DNA from: SIG603 sp044432645
GTDB taxonomy: Bacteria; Bacillota; Clostridia; Oscillospirales; Acutalibacteraceae
Assembly: GCA_044432645.1 (NCBI GenBank)
Contig: JAWXUM010000061.1
Span: 1-11,602 of the forward strand
Direction: 5' to 3'
DNA: 11,602 nucleotides
Shown here: positions 1 to 7,057 of the stretch, piece by piece
Layout: each line of letters opens with the position of its first letter
Position numbering within the stretch: position 1 is the first letter of the stretch
Notes under the pieces: model-generated
Seen by the model: the letters and a program-made list of their open reading frames with translations, nothing else
Told to the model about the DNA's origin: nothing
Databases searched by the model: none
Made by a program: the position numbers and the translations under genes

Positions 1-111
1 CAAGCCGATATAGTTTTAATGATAGATGAAGTTAAAAAAAATCAAAAAACTTCACACAAGCTATTTTCCAAAAACAAAGAAGTAAGAACAATTCGCTTTT
101 CTTTTTTATAA
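1..111 (+). CDS. 3' end of an unrecognised protein (partial)
   Basis: The first frame is open from base 1 to a TAA at 109-111, giving the last 36 residues of a protein that starts outside the window. The tail begins QADIVLMIDEVKKNQ, is rich in Lys, and ends RTIRFSFL. Its composition looks like real protein and the stop is followed directly by intergenic sequence, so I call it a partial gene. No family can be recognised from so little. It is separated from the next gene by a promoter of its own at 166-208, so it is probably not part of that transcription unit. Confidence 0.5.
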   Translation, partial: QADIVLMIDEVKKNQKTSHKLFSKNKEVRTIRFSFL

Positions 112-131
112 TAGAACATTGTCTATTTTAC
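110..131 (+). terminator. weak possible terminator
   Basis: AATAGA (110-115) can pair with TCTATT (122-127) across a six-base loop, followed by a T-rich run TTTACTTTT. The stem is short and AT-only apart from one G-C pair, so it is a weak candidate for the end of the upstream partial gene. Confidence 0.25.
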
Positions 132-165
132 TTTTCCTTGTCGGGTAAATTTTAGATGTTCCATT

Positions 166-208
166 GTTTATGCAAGTTCTAATTGTTCACATGTAATTCT
201 GCTATTAT
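166..208 (+). promoter_or_regulatory. regulon promoter 1 (TTTATGCAA box plus -10)
   Basis: GTTTATGCAAGTT lies at 166-178 and TATTAT at 203-208, preceded by TGC, which makes an extended -10 (TGN-TATTAT). The start-to-start distance is 37 bp. The hexamer expected at -35 (180-185, TAATTG) is poor. The same box at the same distance occurs in four other promoters of the window. The transcript should start near 215 and serve the gene at 249. An alternative reading, TTGTTC (183-188) with TATTAT (206-211), is possible but does not explain the shared geometry. Confidence 0.75.
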
Positions 209-248
209 TATATTGTAAAAGCGTGAAAAACCAAAAGGAGAATTACAT

Positions 249-599
249 ATGAAAAATTCTAACGAAAGAAACGTAAATGAACAGTTAAGAAAAGCCAGTG
301 AAACATTAAAGCCGGTCGATAAACATGAAACGATTAGAATAGTTGATGAAAATGGCGTTGCTAAAGAAATTGAAGTACTTCATTATTTTACTCTTAAATC
401 CAATGGCAGAGATTATATCGTGTATACGGATTATTCAAAGGATGAGCATGGTAACATCTTGGTATGCACCAGTGAACTTATTGAACAAGAGGATCAAATT
501 GAGTTTACTGGAATTGAATCAGAAGATATAATACTACAAATCACTGAACTTTTAGAAGAACTCGCACGTGAGAAATTATTTGTTTTTGAATGTGAATAA
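249..599 (+). CDS. DUF1292-like protein, 116 aa
   Basis: The region around residues 27-95 reads like the DUF1292 (YrzB-type) fold. It has a strand TIRIVDENG, then an acidic-linker strand EIEVLHYFTL, then GRDYIVYTDY (the family's 'eyeYvvl' strand), then NILVCTSELI, and ends with an acidic helix with ELLEELA. Family members are normally about 85-110 aa, so the size fits. Their biochemical function is unknown. The usual chromosomal partner genes of this family (ruvX, mltG) are not visible here. AAAGGAG at 234-240 sits 8 nt before ATG. The gene is monocistronic: it has its own copy of the shared promoter and ends at a bidirectional terminator. That makes it a likely member of the same regulon as the phospho-signalling operon it faces. 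The family call is from sequence pattern only. Confidence 0.75.
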   Translation: MKNSNERNVNEQLRKASETLKPVDKHETIRIVDENGVAKEIEVLHYFTLKSNGRDYIVYTDYSKDEHGNILVCTSELIEQEDQIEFTGIESEDIILQITELLEELAREKLFVFECE

Positions 600-623
600 G
601 CGATGATTTAAAAAAGTCCAAAT

Positions 624-657
624 AAAAATCGAGGTGCATTATAGCATCTCGATTTTT
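624..657. terminator. bidirectional intrinsic terminator
   Basis: A 14-bp stem is formed by 624-637 (AAAAATCGAGGTGC) and 644-657 (GCATCTCGATTTTT), with one G-U pair and a six-base loop. It has A and T tracts on the two sides. It lies between the convergent DUF1292 gene (stop at 599) and the Hsp70 gene (stop at 698), so it can end both transcripts. Confidence 0.85.
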
Positions 658-697
658 ATATTAAATGGTATTTTGAATATTGTAGTGATACAAATCA

Positions 698-2182
698 TCA
701 AAAATATAGTTGCTTTTTTGCTGTTATTGTATGGCCGTTGTTATCATCAGCTTTGACTTCTATTATTCCATCCATTGTTAGAGTCATGTATAGCGTTACT
801 GATGTACCTTCTGGCATATTAGGTGGCATTTCTAAAATAACATCCATAATATGTGGATCGTTATGTTTGTCATAATCATATTCATCGACAATATTTAGGT
901 TTTCAATTATTCGAAAAAGCACCTGGCGCTGATTATCTATAACTGTGGAAAATCCATGTTTACTTGTATTAGGAAGTTTATCGCCTTTTTTGATTAAATT
1001 TACAACTATCAAGTCTTCGAAGTTTTTAGCATGGTCTTTCAAACAACGTGATCCATAAGAGAACGCCGCAATATCTGATAGAAAATCTGTTTTATCAGAA
1101 CAATATTGTGCATAGATAGCTGCACCGACTGCAATAGCTTTCTCTGGCTCGAATATTTGAATAGTTTTTGAAGGGAACATACGCTTTAATCCTTCGTTCA
1201 CTTGAGGCATATTGGAGCCACCACCCACACAAATTATGTTGGTTATTGAATTACCATCATTTCTATCTAACAGAGTCTTTGTTAAATTAAGTGTTTTGTA
1301 AAATAAATCTATTGTTAGCTCATCGAATAGTGCTTTAGTTATTGGTACGGTATATGTTCTTCCATTTATTTCGACTCTAGCTCTAACTCTATTTCTATAT
1401 TGTCCAGCTATACATTCACTAAAGGAATGCTTAGTAATAATTGCTTCGCGCTTAATTTTTTCTAAATACCCAGCATTATTGCTTAAATTTTCCCCACTTT
1501 GTTTTTCAACTTCATTTAAGATGTATTGTTCTAGTTTGCTATCCCAGTCTTTTCCTCCTAGACGAATCATATCAGAATCAATAACAGTGTACTTTTCTTG
1601 TAATGAACTATTTGCTTCAACAATAGCGATATCACAGGTACCTCCACCAAGGTCATATACTAAAACTTTTGTATTATCTTCCAATGCAGTTTCAAAATAA
1701 GCTAAAGCAGCTGCAACAGGCTCTTTTATAAAACCTAAAACATTAAATTCTGGACCTCCTTGAGACGATGGTATCTCTGCTGCTTGCTTAATAACTTCTT
1801 TTTCGTTATGGCTAAAACGTGCAGGAACTGAAATAACAACACCTTCTAATGGTTCGTTAATAAGTTTTGTTGAGGCAGTGTTTATAGCACTGTCTTTTAT
1901 AAAAGACAAAATATGCCCAACGATTTGCTTTGCTGTAAATATTTCTTTATCGACAGTAAATTTTGAATTTAAGGCTAATTTTATTTCACGTTTTAGATTT
2001 TTTGCTTCATCTCCTTGCCCTGCTTGTTCAGCTCCCTCACCGATTAGAATACCTTCCCAGTCACTGTAAAAGAAGACAGATGGAACCCCATATTTTCCAT
2101 CGGGAAGTAAAATTATATTTTGACCCAAATATGAGGTCGCTGGTACTGAAAAACTTGTACCAAAATCAATCCCTAATTTCAT
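698..2182 (-). CDS. Hsp70/DnaK-like chaperone ATPase, lidless, 494 aa
   Basis: The actin/Hsp70 ATPase motifs occur in order: phosphate-1 IDFGTSFS (5-12), VVISVPARFSHNEK (115-128), EPVAAALAY (154-162), phosphate-2 YDLGGGTCDIAIV (176-188), adenosine motif ICVGGGSNMPQV (317-328) and the EPEKAIAVGAAIY segment (345-357). Residues about 374-494 match the beta substrate-binding domain: FSYGSRC corresponds to DnaK's 'SLG' strand, followed by KKGDKLP, a QRQVLFRIIEN strand, and DGIIEVKADDNNG. The protein ends right after this domain. It therefore lacks the alpha-helical lid and disordered tail of DnaK, which is about 610-640 aa. Catalysis looks intact. It is the last gene of the leftward operon. It starts 11 nt after the GrpE-like gene, whose stop TAG lies in the AGGGGG ribosome-binding site, suggesting translational coupling. 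This is an accessory Hsp70, not the housekeeping dnaK. Confidence 0.93.
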   Translation of the reverse strand: MKLGIDFGTSFSVPATSYLGQNIILLPDGKYGVPSVFFYSDWEGILIGEGAEQAGQGDEAKNLKREIKLALNSKFTVDKEIFTAKQIVGHILSFIKDSAINTASTKLINEPLEGVVISVPARFSHNEKEVIKQAAEIPSSQGGPEFNVLGFIKEPVAAALAYFETALEDNTKVLVYDLGGGTCDIAIVEANSSLQEKYTVIDSDMIRLGGKDWDSKLEQYILNEVEKQSGENLSNNAGYLEKIKREAIITKHSFSECIAGQYRNRVRARVEINGRTYTVPITKALFDELTIDLFYKTLNLTKTLLDRNDGNSITNIICVGGGSNMPQVNEGLKRMFPSKTIQIFEPEKAIAVGAAIYAQYCSDKTDFLSDIAAFSYGSRCLKDHAKNFEDLIVVNLIKKGDKLPNTSKHGFSTVIDNQRQVLFRIIENLNIVDEYDYDKHNDPHIMDVILEMPPNMPEGTSVTLYMTLTMDGIIEVKADDNNGHTITAKKQLYF

Positions 2183-2193
2183 GCTTTTGCCCC

Positions 2194-2727
2194 CTAAACT
2201 TTAATTTTTTCTTTTTGAATAACAATATCCTTATATTGAAAACCACAGTGAACAGTGCTTATCACAGTAGTTGATCTAGGTGAAAAATCTATATCGTTGA
2301 TTACTTCATGGATGCTTCCGTTGAATTCAGTACCGATAGGACTTGTTATTTCTTCGACTCCAAAGACAGATAAGTTATCAGTAATCATTTCTAAAAACTC
2401 ATTATAATTAGAAACTGAGTTGATGTAGTCTTGGTGTTCGCTTTCTTGTACAGCCTTAGAATGATAAGCTAAATTATCACAAATAAGATTGAATAATTCT
2501 ATTTGAAGTTTCGCAAACTTTAAAATATATTTTTCTGTAAGATCATTAGAAAAGTTCATTATGGTCTTTAACATTTCACCTAAGGTTGGTTGCAATACGT
2601 TAAGGCTTTGTTGGAGATTTTCTATTTCATTGTGCCAAGATCTTGCTTTATCTGCAATTTTCGCCTTTTCCTTAGTGCAACTTTCTATTTCTAAGTTTTC
2701 GATTGGTTGAATTTCTAAATTATTCAT
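2194..2727 (-). CDS. GrpE-like nucleotide exchange factor, 177 aa
   Basis: The C-terminal part (about 118-177) carries the GrpE beta-domain signature. FGVEEITSPIGTEFNG (122-137) corresponds to the usual 'FGVE.I.PlGe.FDP', then IHEVI (139-143) to 'HeAv', then STVHCGFQYKDIVIQ (157-171) to 'vl.kGY.l.drvlRpA.V'. Residues about 20-118 are mostly helical with heptad-like spacing, as expected for the long GrpE dimerisation helices. GrpE releases ADP from Hsp70, and the Hsp70 partner is the next gene, so the two probably work as a dedicated pair. AAAGGAG (2733-2739) lies in the 14-nt gap after the kinase gene and fixes the start. No DnaJ is encoded in the window. Confidence 0.88.
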   Translation of the reverse strand: MNNLEIQPIENLEIESCTKEKAKIADKARSWHNEIENLQQSLNVLQPTLGEMLKTIMNFSNDLTEKYILKFAKLQIELFNLICDNLAYHSKAVQESEHQDYINSVSNYNEFLEMITDNLSVFGVEEITSPIGTEFNGSIHEVINDIDFSPRSTTVISTVHCGFQYKDIVIQKEKIKV

Positions 2728-2741
2728 TTTAAACTCCTTTA

Positions 2742-4112
2742 TTATGTTAATTTTATGACATTCAGTTGAGCAACCTTTGGAATAATTCTAATCATCATCC
2801 CAGTTTCCAAAACGTGAATATGTCCTGGTTCGCATTTTTCCTTAGTCTTGTTCGAATGTATTATTGTCCAAGAGGATTGAGATAAGTTCTTAATTCCAAT
2901 TTTTTGTAATTTGTTATTATATAAAATTTTAAATAAAGCACCTCTATTATTTAAATTCTTGGAGATTTGTTCTGCTGAAAGGTTATCTCCTACATACACT
3001 TCGATTTTTCGTTTGGCTTCATTGGCACTTAAAACTAGGAACAAAACTTTATGTTTATGTCTAGGTTTAGACGAAGTAGAAACTGATGTGTTGGGCAAGG
3101 TTGTCCAACAACTCAAGCATTTTGGCGATTCACTGAAAGTTTCACATCCGCAATGTGGACAAGTAATAAGAGATTTTGCAATATTTTCAAATGTGTTTTC
3201 CCACTCACTCTCAGTTGTACGCTCAGCTCTGCGGTCTTTTGATAAATTGGTTACGAATGTTTTTATAAACATGTCCTTGATTGAACGAGGCAGGTTGTTC
3301 CAAAATTTAATTTGATTTTGTTCTATAGAATCGGTGGAGTTTTCTAAACAATTTCTTTTGTCTGATGGATGAAAAACGAATAAAGCATTTGTTCCATAAA
3401 TCACTTTGCGTGCGTCGTTTGGCAATATATCATGCTGTATACAATATTGTTCGGTGTATGGTCCTTCAAATGGATAGCCACCAACAAGCAATCTGTATAC
3501 AAACACAGCGAATGAAAATACATCTGATCGTGCATCAGGATTATCACCTAAAATAACTTCAGGAGCCATATAGCCATTGCTCCCCTTTATAGTGAATTTA
3601 TTCGAATAGCCTATATTGTCATTATCTATGATACGTATGTCACCGTTTTTAGGATCAAACAGGATATTACCTTCATTGACGTCTTTGTAACACATACCAT
3701 AGGTAGTGTGTAGGATTCTAAACACTTTGGCAAAGTTTTTAATGATTTGACATTTCGATCTATACGATGGACAATTAGCACCTCTAGCTTTTTTGATAGT
3801 TGTAAAATCTTGTAAATCGATAAGTTCCATGATATATCCAAAACTTTCTCCCTCACATTCCACCATACTGATAGGGAGTACAACTTCATTAAGGGGAGCC
3901 CCATTTTCGTCATGAAATTCTTTAATGTTTATTAACTCTTGAATGTTTTCTTTGATGTTGTTTGTGTTTGCTCTATATTCCTTATAAGCAAAAAGCTCTT
4001 TAGTTTTCTGGTGTTGTACCTTCCAGACAGTCCCTTGCCCACCTCTGCCTAATTTTTCTATCAATACCCATGTTGTTCCCATTAAGTCTACCTTAATATC
4101 GCCTTTTTTCAT
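2742..4112 (-). CDS. Ser/Thr protein kinase with zinc ribbon and C-terminal domain, 456 aa
   Basis: This is an ePK-type kinase: glycine loop GRGGQGTVW (22-30), ATP-anchoring Lys44 in YKEY, catalytic loop YKDVNEGNI (142-150) with Asp144 and Asn149, metal-binding Asp163 in DND, APE (183-185), and an alpha-F segment from Asp197. The HRD His is Tyr and the DFG motif is DND, but all catalytic residues are present, so it should be active. A zinc ribbon follows (Cys318, Cys321, Cys332, Cys335). Residues about 354-456 form a beta-rich domain that aligns with the C-terminus of the neighbouring PP2C. There are no membrane segments, so it is cytoplasmic. The gene starts 6 nt after the phosphatase gene, and its AGGGGG Shine-Dalgarno overlaps that gene's last codons, so the two are probably translated together. 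Kinase plus PP2C plus vWA is the TerY-P triad. The TerY-P kinase has been described with a C-terminal OB-like domain; whether this one is the same I cannot tell. Confidence 0.92.
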   Translation of the reverse strand: MKKGDIKVDLMGTTWVLIEKLGRGGQGTVWKVQHQKTKELFAYKEYRANTNNIKENIQELINIKEFHDENGAPLNEVVLPISMVECEGESFGYIMELIDLQDFTTIKKARGANCPSYRSKCQIIKNFAKVFRILHTTYGMCYKDVNEGNILFDPKNGDIRIIDNDNIGYSNKFTIKGSNGYMAPEVILGDNPDARSDVFSFAVFVYRLLVGGYPFEGPYTEQYCIQHDILPNDARKVIYGTNALFVFHPSDKRNCLENSTDSIEQNQIKFWNNLPRSIKDMFIKTFVTNLSKDRRAERTTESEWENTFENIAKSLITCPHCGCETFSESPKCLSCWTTLPNTSVSTSSKPRHKHKVLFLVLSANEAKRKIEVYVGDNLSAEQISKNLNNRGALFKILYNNKLQKIGIKNLSQSSWTIIHSNKTKEKCEPGHIHVLETGMMIRIIPKVAQLNVIKLT

Positions 4113-4118
4113 AACTTC

Positions 4119-5780
4119 TTACCCCCTAAAAATATTAACTTGATATTTTTTGCTACTACCTTCAATGTAAAAAGTGTGATTCTTATGTAATCTTAAGACA
4201 CTGTTTGGAGGAATTTCTTTTTTTTGTGCATCTTCTGTCTGCCAAGTAAACTCACTTAAATTCCAAATTCCAAGAATATTTATTGTGGAATTGTAAATAA
4301 TCTTACAAAGCACTTTCTTTTCTAAATTTGGAAGCGTATGAAGTTCAATGATTGTTTGTCCTTGTGTTGTTGTTTTGAATAAAGGTATAGTAGTATTCCC
4401 ACAAGTTAAACTCCCAATTATACTAAATCTTGAGAATAGCTTCTCTATACCATCACTTTCTTGGGCTAATATAGCATCTGATAACAGGACGATTTCTTGT
4501 TCAGCAGTTATAAACAAACACTCTGTTAAATATTCGCTTAAAAATATTTGATTTTCGTTAAGCTCATTTTGCAAAATAAGTAATTTTTGGAAAACCTCTA
4601 ACCAATATTCATTGGAGTAAGCTTCGTCTAAATCGCTATCGTTATTGTTGAAAAAATATTTTTTTTCAAGATGTTCTTCGCTTTCGATTAATTCAGAAAT
4701 TCTAAAAGATGTATTTGGAATTTCATAAATGTAGGCGGTGTAGGTGTAAAAGTCATCACTTTTCATAATCTGTTTTGCCTTTATTAATTTGAACGAGTTA
4801 ATATCAGTTTCAGTTTCGTCCAAAGCATCTTTTACTATATGTATCTCGACTTTTTTACTATTACTTAAGCCTTCGTAAATAGTCAGTCCATTCACATGCC
4901 TTGAAAATTTAATATCTTCAATGTTACTTTCAAGTATTTTATCAAGATTAATTGTAGAAGTGTTCTTTTCGCTATTAAGGATAGCGATGGTGCAATCATC
5001 GGTTGAGAATTCTGATACATCAATAGCATTTAATGTAAAAGGTTCCTTTAACTCGCCTGTTTCTTCTATTTGAGATACAATACCTTGTTCATATAATGAA
5101 AATGTTTCTCCTCTATCGAGTTTATCGTAAATTCCATCTGTAGAAAGTAACACTCTCGAGAAAAAATTAGTTTCAAATAAATCAATAGCAAAACCATACT
5201 CCGCTCTACTTGAAGCTAATGAATTTGTTGTGGAAGATGTTTTAATCCCACGTCTTTGAAAGAGTTGGTTTTGATGATCATCGTTTGATAATAAGATTGC
5301 ACCATCGCCTAGCTGACCAATAATATAAAAATCAGCAGTATATACTACGAATAAAAATGTCGTACCGTATTTTTTTATCATTTCATAGTCGGTTTTGTCT
5401 GTTTCAGGATTTTCATTTTTGTAATCTTGGATTACTGTTTGCTTCCATGTTTTAATAAATTGTTTTTTGAAGTCAGCAGTTTTCAGAATTTCAAACCAGC
5501 GTTCATCATAATTTGTTTTATTGTAGCAGTCTTTTACGTGTTTAACTAATTGTGTAAAAACAGAACAAGCGTAATAAGAACCTTTATCGCTTCTTGTATA
5601 ATCCTCTCCTCCATGACCGTCAGCAACACAAACGACCTGTGTTTCATCGTCTATATTTTCTACTGAACAATAATCTTGACACACAGTGTTGTTATAAGTA
5701 TGACTACGGCCTCGTTTTCTAGCGTAGTATGTAGTGCAATTTCCTTTTAATATACAACTACCATGATCTTCATAATTCAT
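4119..5780 (-). CDS. PP2C-type phosphatase with kinase-like middle and shared C-terminal domain, 553 aa
   Basis: The N-terminal ~270 residues are a PP2C (PPM) phosphatase that should remove phosphate from Ser/Thr targets of the adjacent kinase. Motifs are QDYC (35-38), VADGHGGE (52-59) with metal ligand Asp54, GTTFLFVV (139-146), QLGDGAILL (156-164), STDGIYDKL (213-221) with Asp215, and DDCTIAIL (261-268). All metal-ligand Asp positions appear present, so it is probably active. Residues about 295-455 look like a degenerate kinase fold. About 485-540 align without gaps to the kinase's C-terminal domain. At 553 aa it is about twice the size of a minimal PP2C. GAGGTG precedes the ATG. It is the second gene of the leftward operon, separated from the vWA gene by 86 nt that contain a hairpin. 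Confidence 0.9.
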   Translation of the reverse strand: MNYEDHGSCILKGNCTTYYARKRGRSHTYNNTVCQDYCSVENIDDETQVVCVADGHGGEDYTRSDKGSYYACSVFTQLVKHVKDCYNKTNYDERWFEILKTADFKKQFIKTWKQTVIQDYKNENPETDKTDYEMIKKYGTTFLFVVYTADFYIIGQLGDGAILLSNDDHQNQLFQRRGIKTSSTTNSLASSRAEYGFAIDLFETNFFSRVLLSTDGIYDKLDRGETFSLYEQGIVSQIEETGELKEPFTLNAIDVSEFSTDDCTIAILNSEKNTSTINLDKILESNIEDIKFSRHVNGLTIYEGLSNSKKVEIHIVKDALDETETDINSFKLIKAKQIMKSDDFYTYTAYIYEIPNTSFRISELIESEEHLEKKYFFNNNDSDLDEAYSNEYWLEVFQKLLILQNELNENQIFLSEYLTECLFITAEQEIVLLSDAILAQESDGIEKLFSRFSIIGSLTCGNTTIPLFKTTTQGQTIIELHTLPNLEKKVLCKIIYNSTINILGIWNLSEFTWQTEDAQKKEIPPNSVLRLHKNHTFYIEGSSKKYQVNIFRG

Positions 5781-5806
5781 TAATTTTCACCTCATTTATC
5801 TTATAA

Positions 5807-5832
5807 AAGGAGCATCATTCGTGATGCTCCTT
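5807..5832 (-). terminator. intercistronic hairpin (partial terminator or processing site)
   Basis: AAGGAGCATCA (5807-5817) pairs with TGATGCTCCTT (5822-5832), an 11-bp stem with a four-base loop. In the leftward transcript the stem is followed by TTTTATAAG, a short U tract. It sits between the vWA gene and the phosphatase gene. It could end part of the transcripts or protect the upstream mRNA end, giving more vWA protein than phosphatase and kinase. Confidence 0.6.
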
Positions 5833-5866
5833 AATACATCTTTATTTTATAAATATAAAATTTTGA

Positions 5867-6577
5867 TTAGAAATTAGAAATAACTTCGTCACCCCAATCT
5901 GGATCACCTAAATCAATAATGCCCTCATCAGCATTTGTTATACTGGAATATAAGGAAGTTAAAGTAACCCAATTGATGACTTTGCCTAAGTTAATGGCTT
6001 TATCAATCTCAAACACAAGTGGCTGACAAATATCAGAAATGAAACCTTCAGAAGCAAACTCTATTAGTTCTTCTTTATTGTAATCTTCAACACCAATAGC
6101 AATACGAGTAACTTTCTCTTTTCCAGTGTTTCCTGATAATCTCTGTTTCATTTTTTCAATTGCAGCGGCATAATCATTATGCTCGGAAGGGTTACAATAT
6201 CCATCTGTAACTAATATTACAACTGGTTGTAGAGCATGTCTGCCTAAGTATTGTGTTCGTAAAGCTTTATTCGCTTCACGAATTGCTTTAGGAGTGCTTG
6301 TTGAACCTACTACATCTAAATCTTGCCAAACAACCTCTGATATATCAACACCTGCTTCTACAGTTCCAACTTTCCATACAGCTTCATCACTGAACGCGAT
6401 AATACGCAATTTCAAATCTACATTTTCATCTTCTGATAGTTTCATTAAAGTGCTTTTCAGCATAGGTATAGAACTGTTAAGTTGTGTCATTCGTATATTT
6501 GCCATTGAAACTGAATTGTCCAATAATAAAATCAAATTTAATTCCTCTTTAGTCATGATATCGTCTCTGTTTTTCAT
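5867..6577 (-). CDS. TerY-like von Willebrand factor A domain protein, 236 aa
   Basis: The protein is a single vWA domain with an intact MIDAS metal site: DNSVS (20-24, DxSxS), a Thr/Ser segment GSTST (91-95) and VTDG (123-126). The opening strand LILLLDNSVSM and the segment after it resemble TerY proteins of tellurite-resistance and TerY-P loci. There is no signal peptide or membrane segment, so it acts in the cytoplasm, presumably binding a partner through the metal site. The tail ends DPDWGDEVISNF, acidic with aromatics. I chose ATG at 6577, which has GGAGG 8 nt upstream. A TTG at 6592 would overlap that Shine-Dalgarno and is less likely. It is the first gene of the leftward operon and has a ~300-nt leader from the promoter at 6892-6934. 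Confidence 0.88.
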   Translation of the reverse strand: MKNRDDIMTKEELNLILLLDNSVSMANIRMTQLNSSIPMLKSTLMKLSEDENVDLKLRIIAFSDEAVWKVGTVEAGVDISEVVWQDLDVVGSTSTPKAIREANKALRTQYLGRHALQPVVILVTDGYCNPSEHNDYAAAIEKMKQRLSGNTGKEKVTRIAIGVEDYNKEELIEFASEGFISDICQPLVFEIDKAINLGKVINWVTLTSLYSSITNADEGIIDLGDPDWGDEVISNF

Positions 6578-6642
6578 AATAAAATCCTCCAAATTTTTTA
6601 TAATATTTTTTGTTTTACACTTTTGCTTCGAGTTTAAAGTTT

Positions 6643-6690
6643 ACATCTAACTGTCAGTCTGTCAGTTAAACTAGCTTTAACTATAGATGT
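6643..6690 (-). promoter_or_regulatory. nested inverted repeats in the vWA operon leader
   Basis: ACATCTA (6643-6649) can pair with TAGATGT (6684-6690), and inside it AGTTAAA (6664-6670) with TTTAACT (6676-6682). The same stretch holds a tandem CTGTCAGT repeat (6651-6666). All of this lies in the ~300-nt untranslated leader, 66-113 nt upstream of the vWA start codon. It may fold as an RNA structure, but the stems are AT-rich and I recognise no riboswitch class. Confidence 0.35.
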
Positions 6691-6749
6691 TGCGAATTGC
6701 TTTTTAATCCTTTGCTATCACATTCCTTTCCGTTGAATTTAACAACCTT

Positions 6750-6758
6750 ATTGTATCA
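6750..6758 (-). promoter_or_regulatory. possible second leftward promoter (extended -10)
   Basis: On the minus strand this reads TGATACAAT, a TGN-extended -10 without a clear -35. If used, it would start a shorter leader near 6743. It is only a pattern match in AT-rich sequence. Confidence 0.25.
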
Positions 6759-6891
6759 TGAATTTTATACACACGTTTAACCTAGCATATTTTCAATTTC
6801 ACCCACAATTAATAACAATCTTTTGCTATAAATTATTACAGTGTTCTTATCAGCTCTATTTTGAAATAGTCTAAATTAAAACTTTAACTAT

Positions 6892-6934
6892 ATTATATTG
6901 TAGTTTTTACATAAACGTTTTAAGTTGCATAAAT
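6892..6934 (-). promoter_or_regulatory. regulon promoter 2 (leftward, main signalling operon)
   Basis: On the minus strand ATTTATGCAACTT starts at 6934 and TATAAT starts at 6897, a distance of 37 bp as in the other four copies. The -35 position (AAACGT) is not a sigma-A match, so activation through the box is likely. It drives the vWA-PP2C-kinase-GrpE-Hsp70 operon and faces away from the rightward copy, the two boxes being about 50 bp apart. Confidence 0.8.
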
Positions 6935-6983
6935 TAATATACATATGCCATAATCGAATAATAAAAATTTATATGTTAAATCA

Positions 6984-7026
6984 GTTTATGCAAGTTAAGT
7001 CAACTGTAATTGTTTGATAGTATAAT
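6984..7026 (+). promoter_or_regulatory. regulon promoter 3 (rightward)
   Basis: GTTTATGCAAGTT (6984-6996) and TATAAT (7021-7026) lie 37 bp apart start to start. The -35 position (6998-7003, AGTCAA) is weak. The transcript should start near 7033 and run through the small ORF at 7058 and the genes at 7178, 7560 and 8504, ending at the terminator at 8938-8969. Confidence 0.8.
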
Positions 7027-7057
7027 AGGATTAAACAAAAGAAGGGAGGATCCAATC

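Noticed and set aside
183..211. Ordinary sigma-A promoter TTGTTC / TATTAT with 17-bp spacer
   Set aside because: Possible, but the TATTAT at 203-208 with the 37-bp box spacing matches four other promoters exactly, so that reading is preferred.
1479..2274. Rightward open frames overlapping the Hsp70 and GrpE-like genes
   Set aside because: They lie antisense to genes with clear family motifs, lack ribosome-binding sites and have no protein-like character.
2911..4551. Open frames on both strands overlapping the kinase and phosphatase genes
   Set aside because: Shadows of the strongly supported kinase and PP2C frames.
6578..6592. TTG start at 6592 for the vWA protein
   Set aside because: The TTG overlaps the GGAGG that properly serves ATG 6577.
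6294..6650. 118-aa rightward open frame overlapping the vWA gene start
   Set aside because: Antisense to the MIDAS-containing vWA frame and without a Shine-Dalgarno sequence; it would also disrupt the operon leader.
6651..6666. Tandem CTGTCAGT repeat as a possible CRISPR or iteron element
   Set aside because: Only two 8-bp units without spacers; far too little for an array or an origin.
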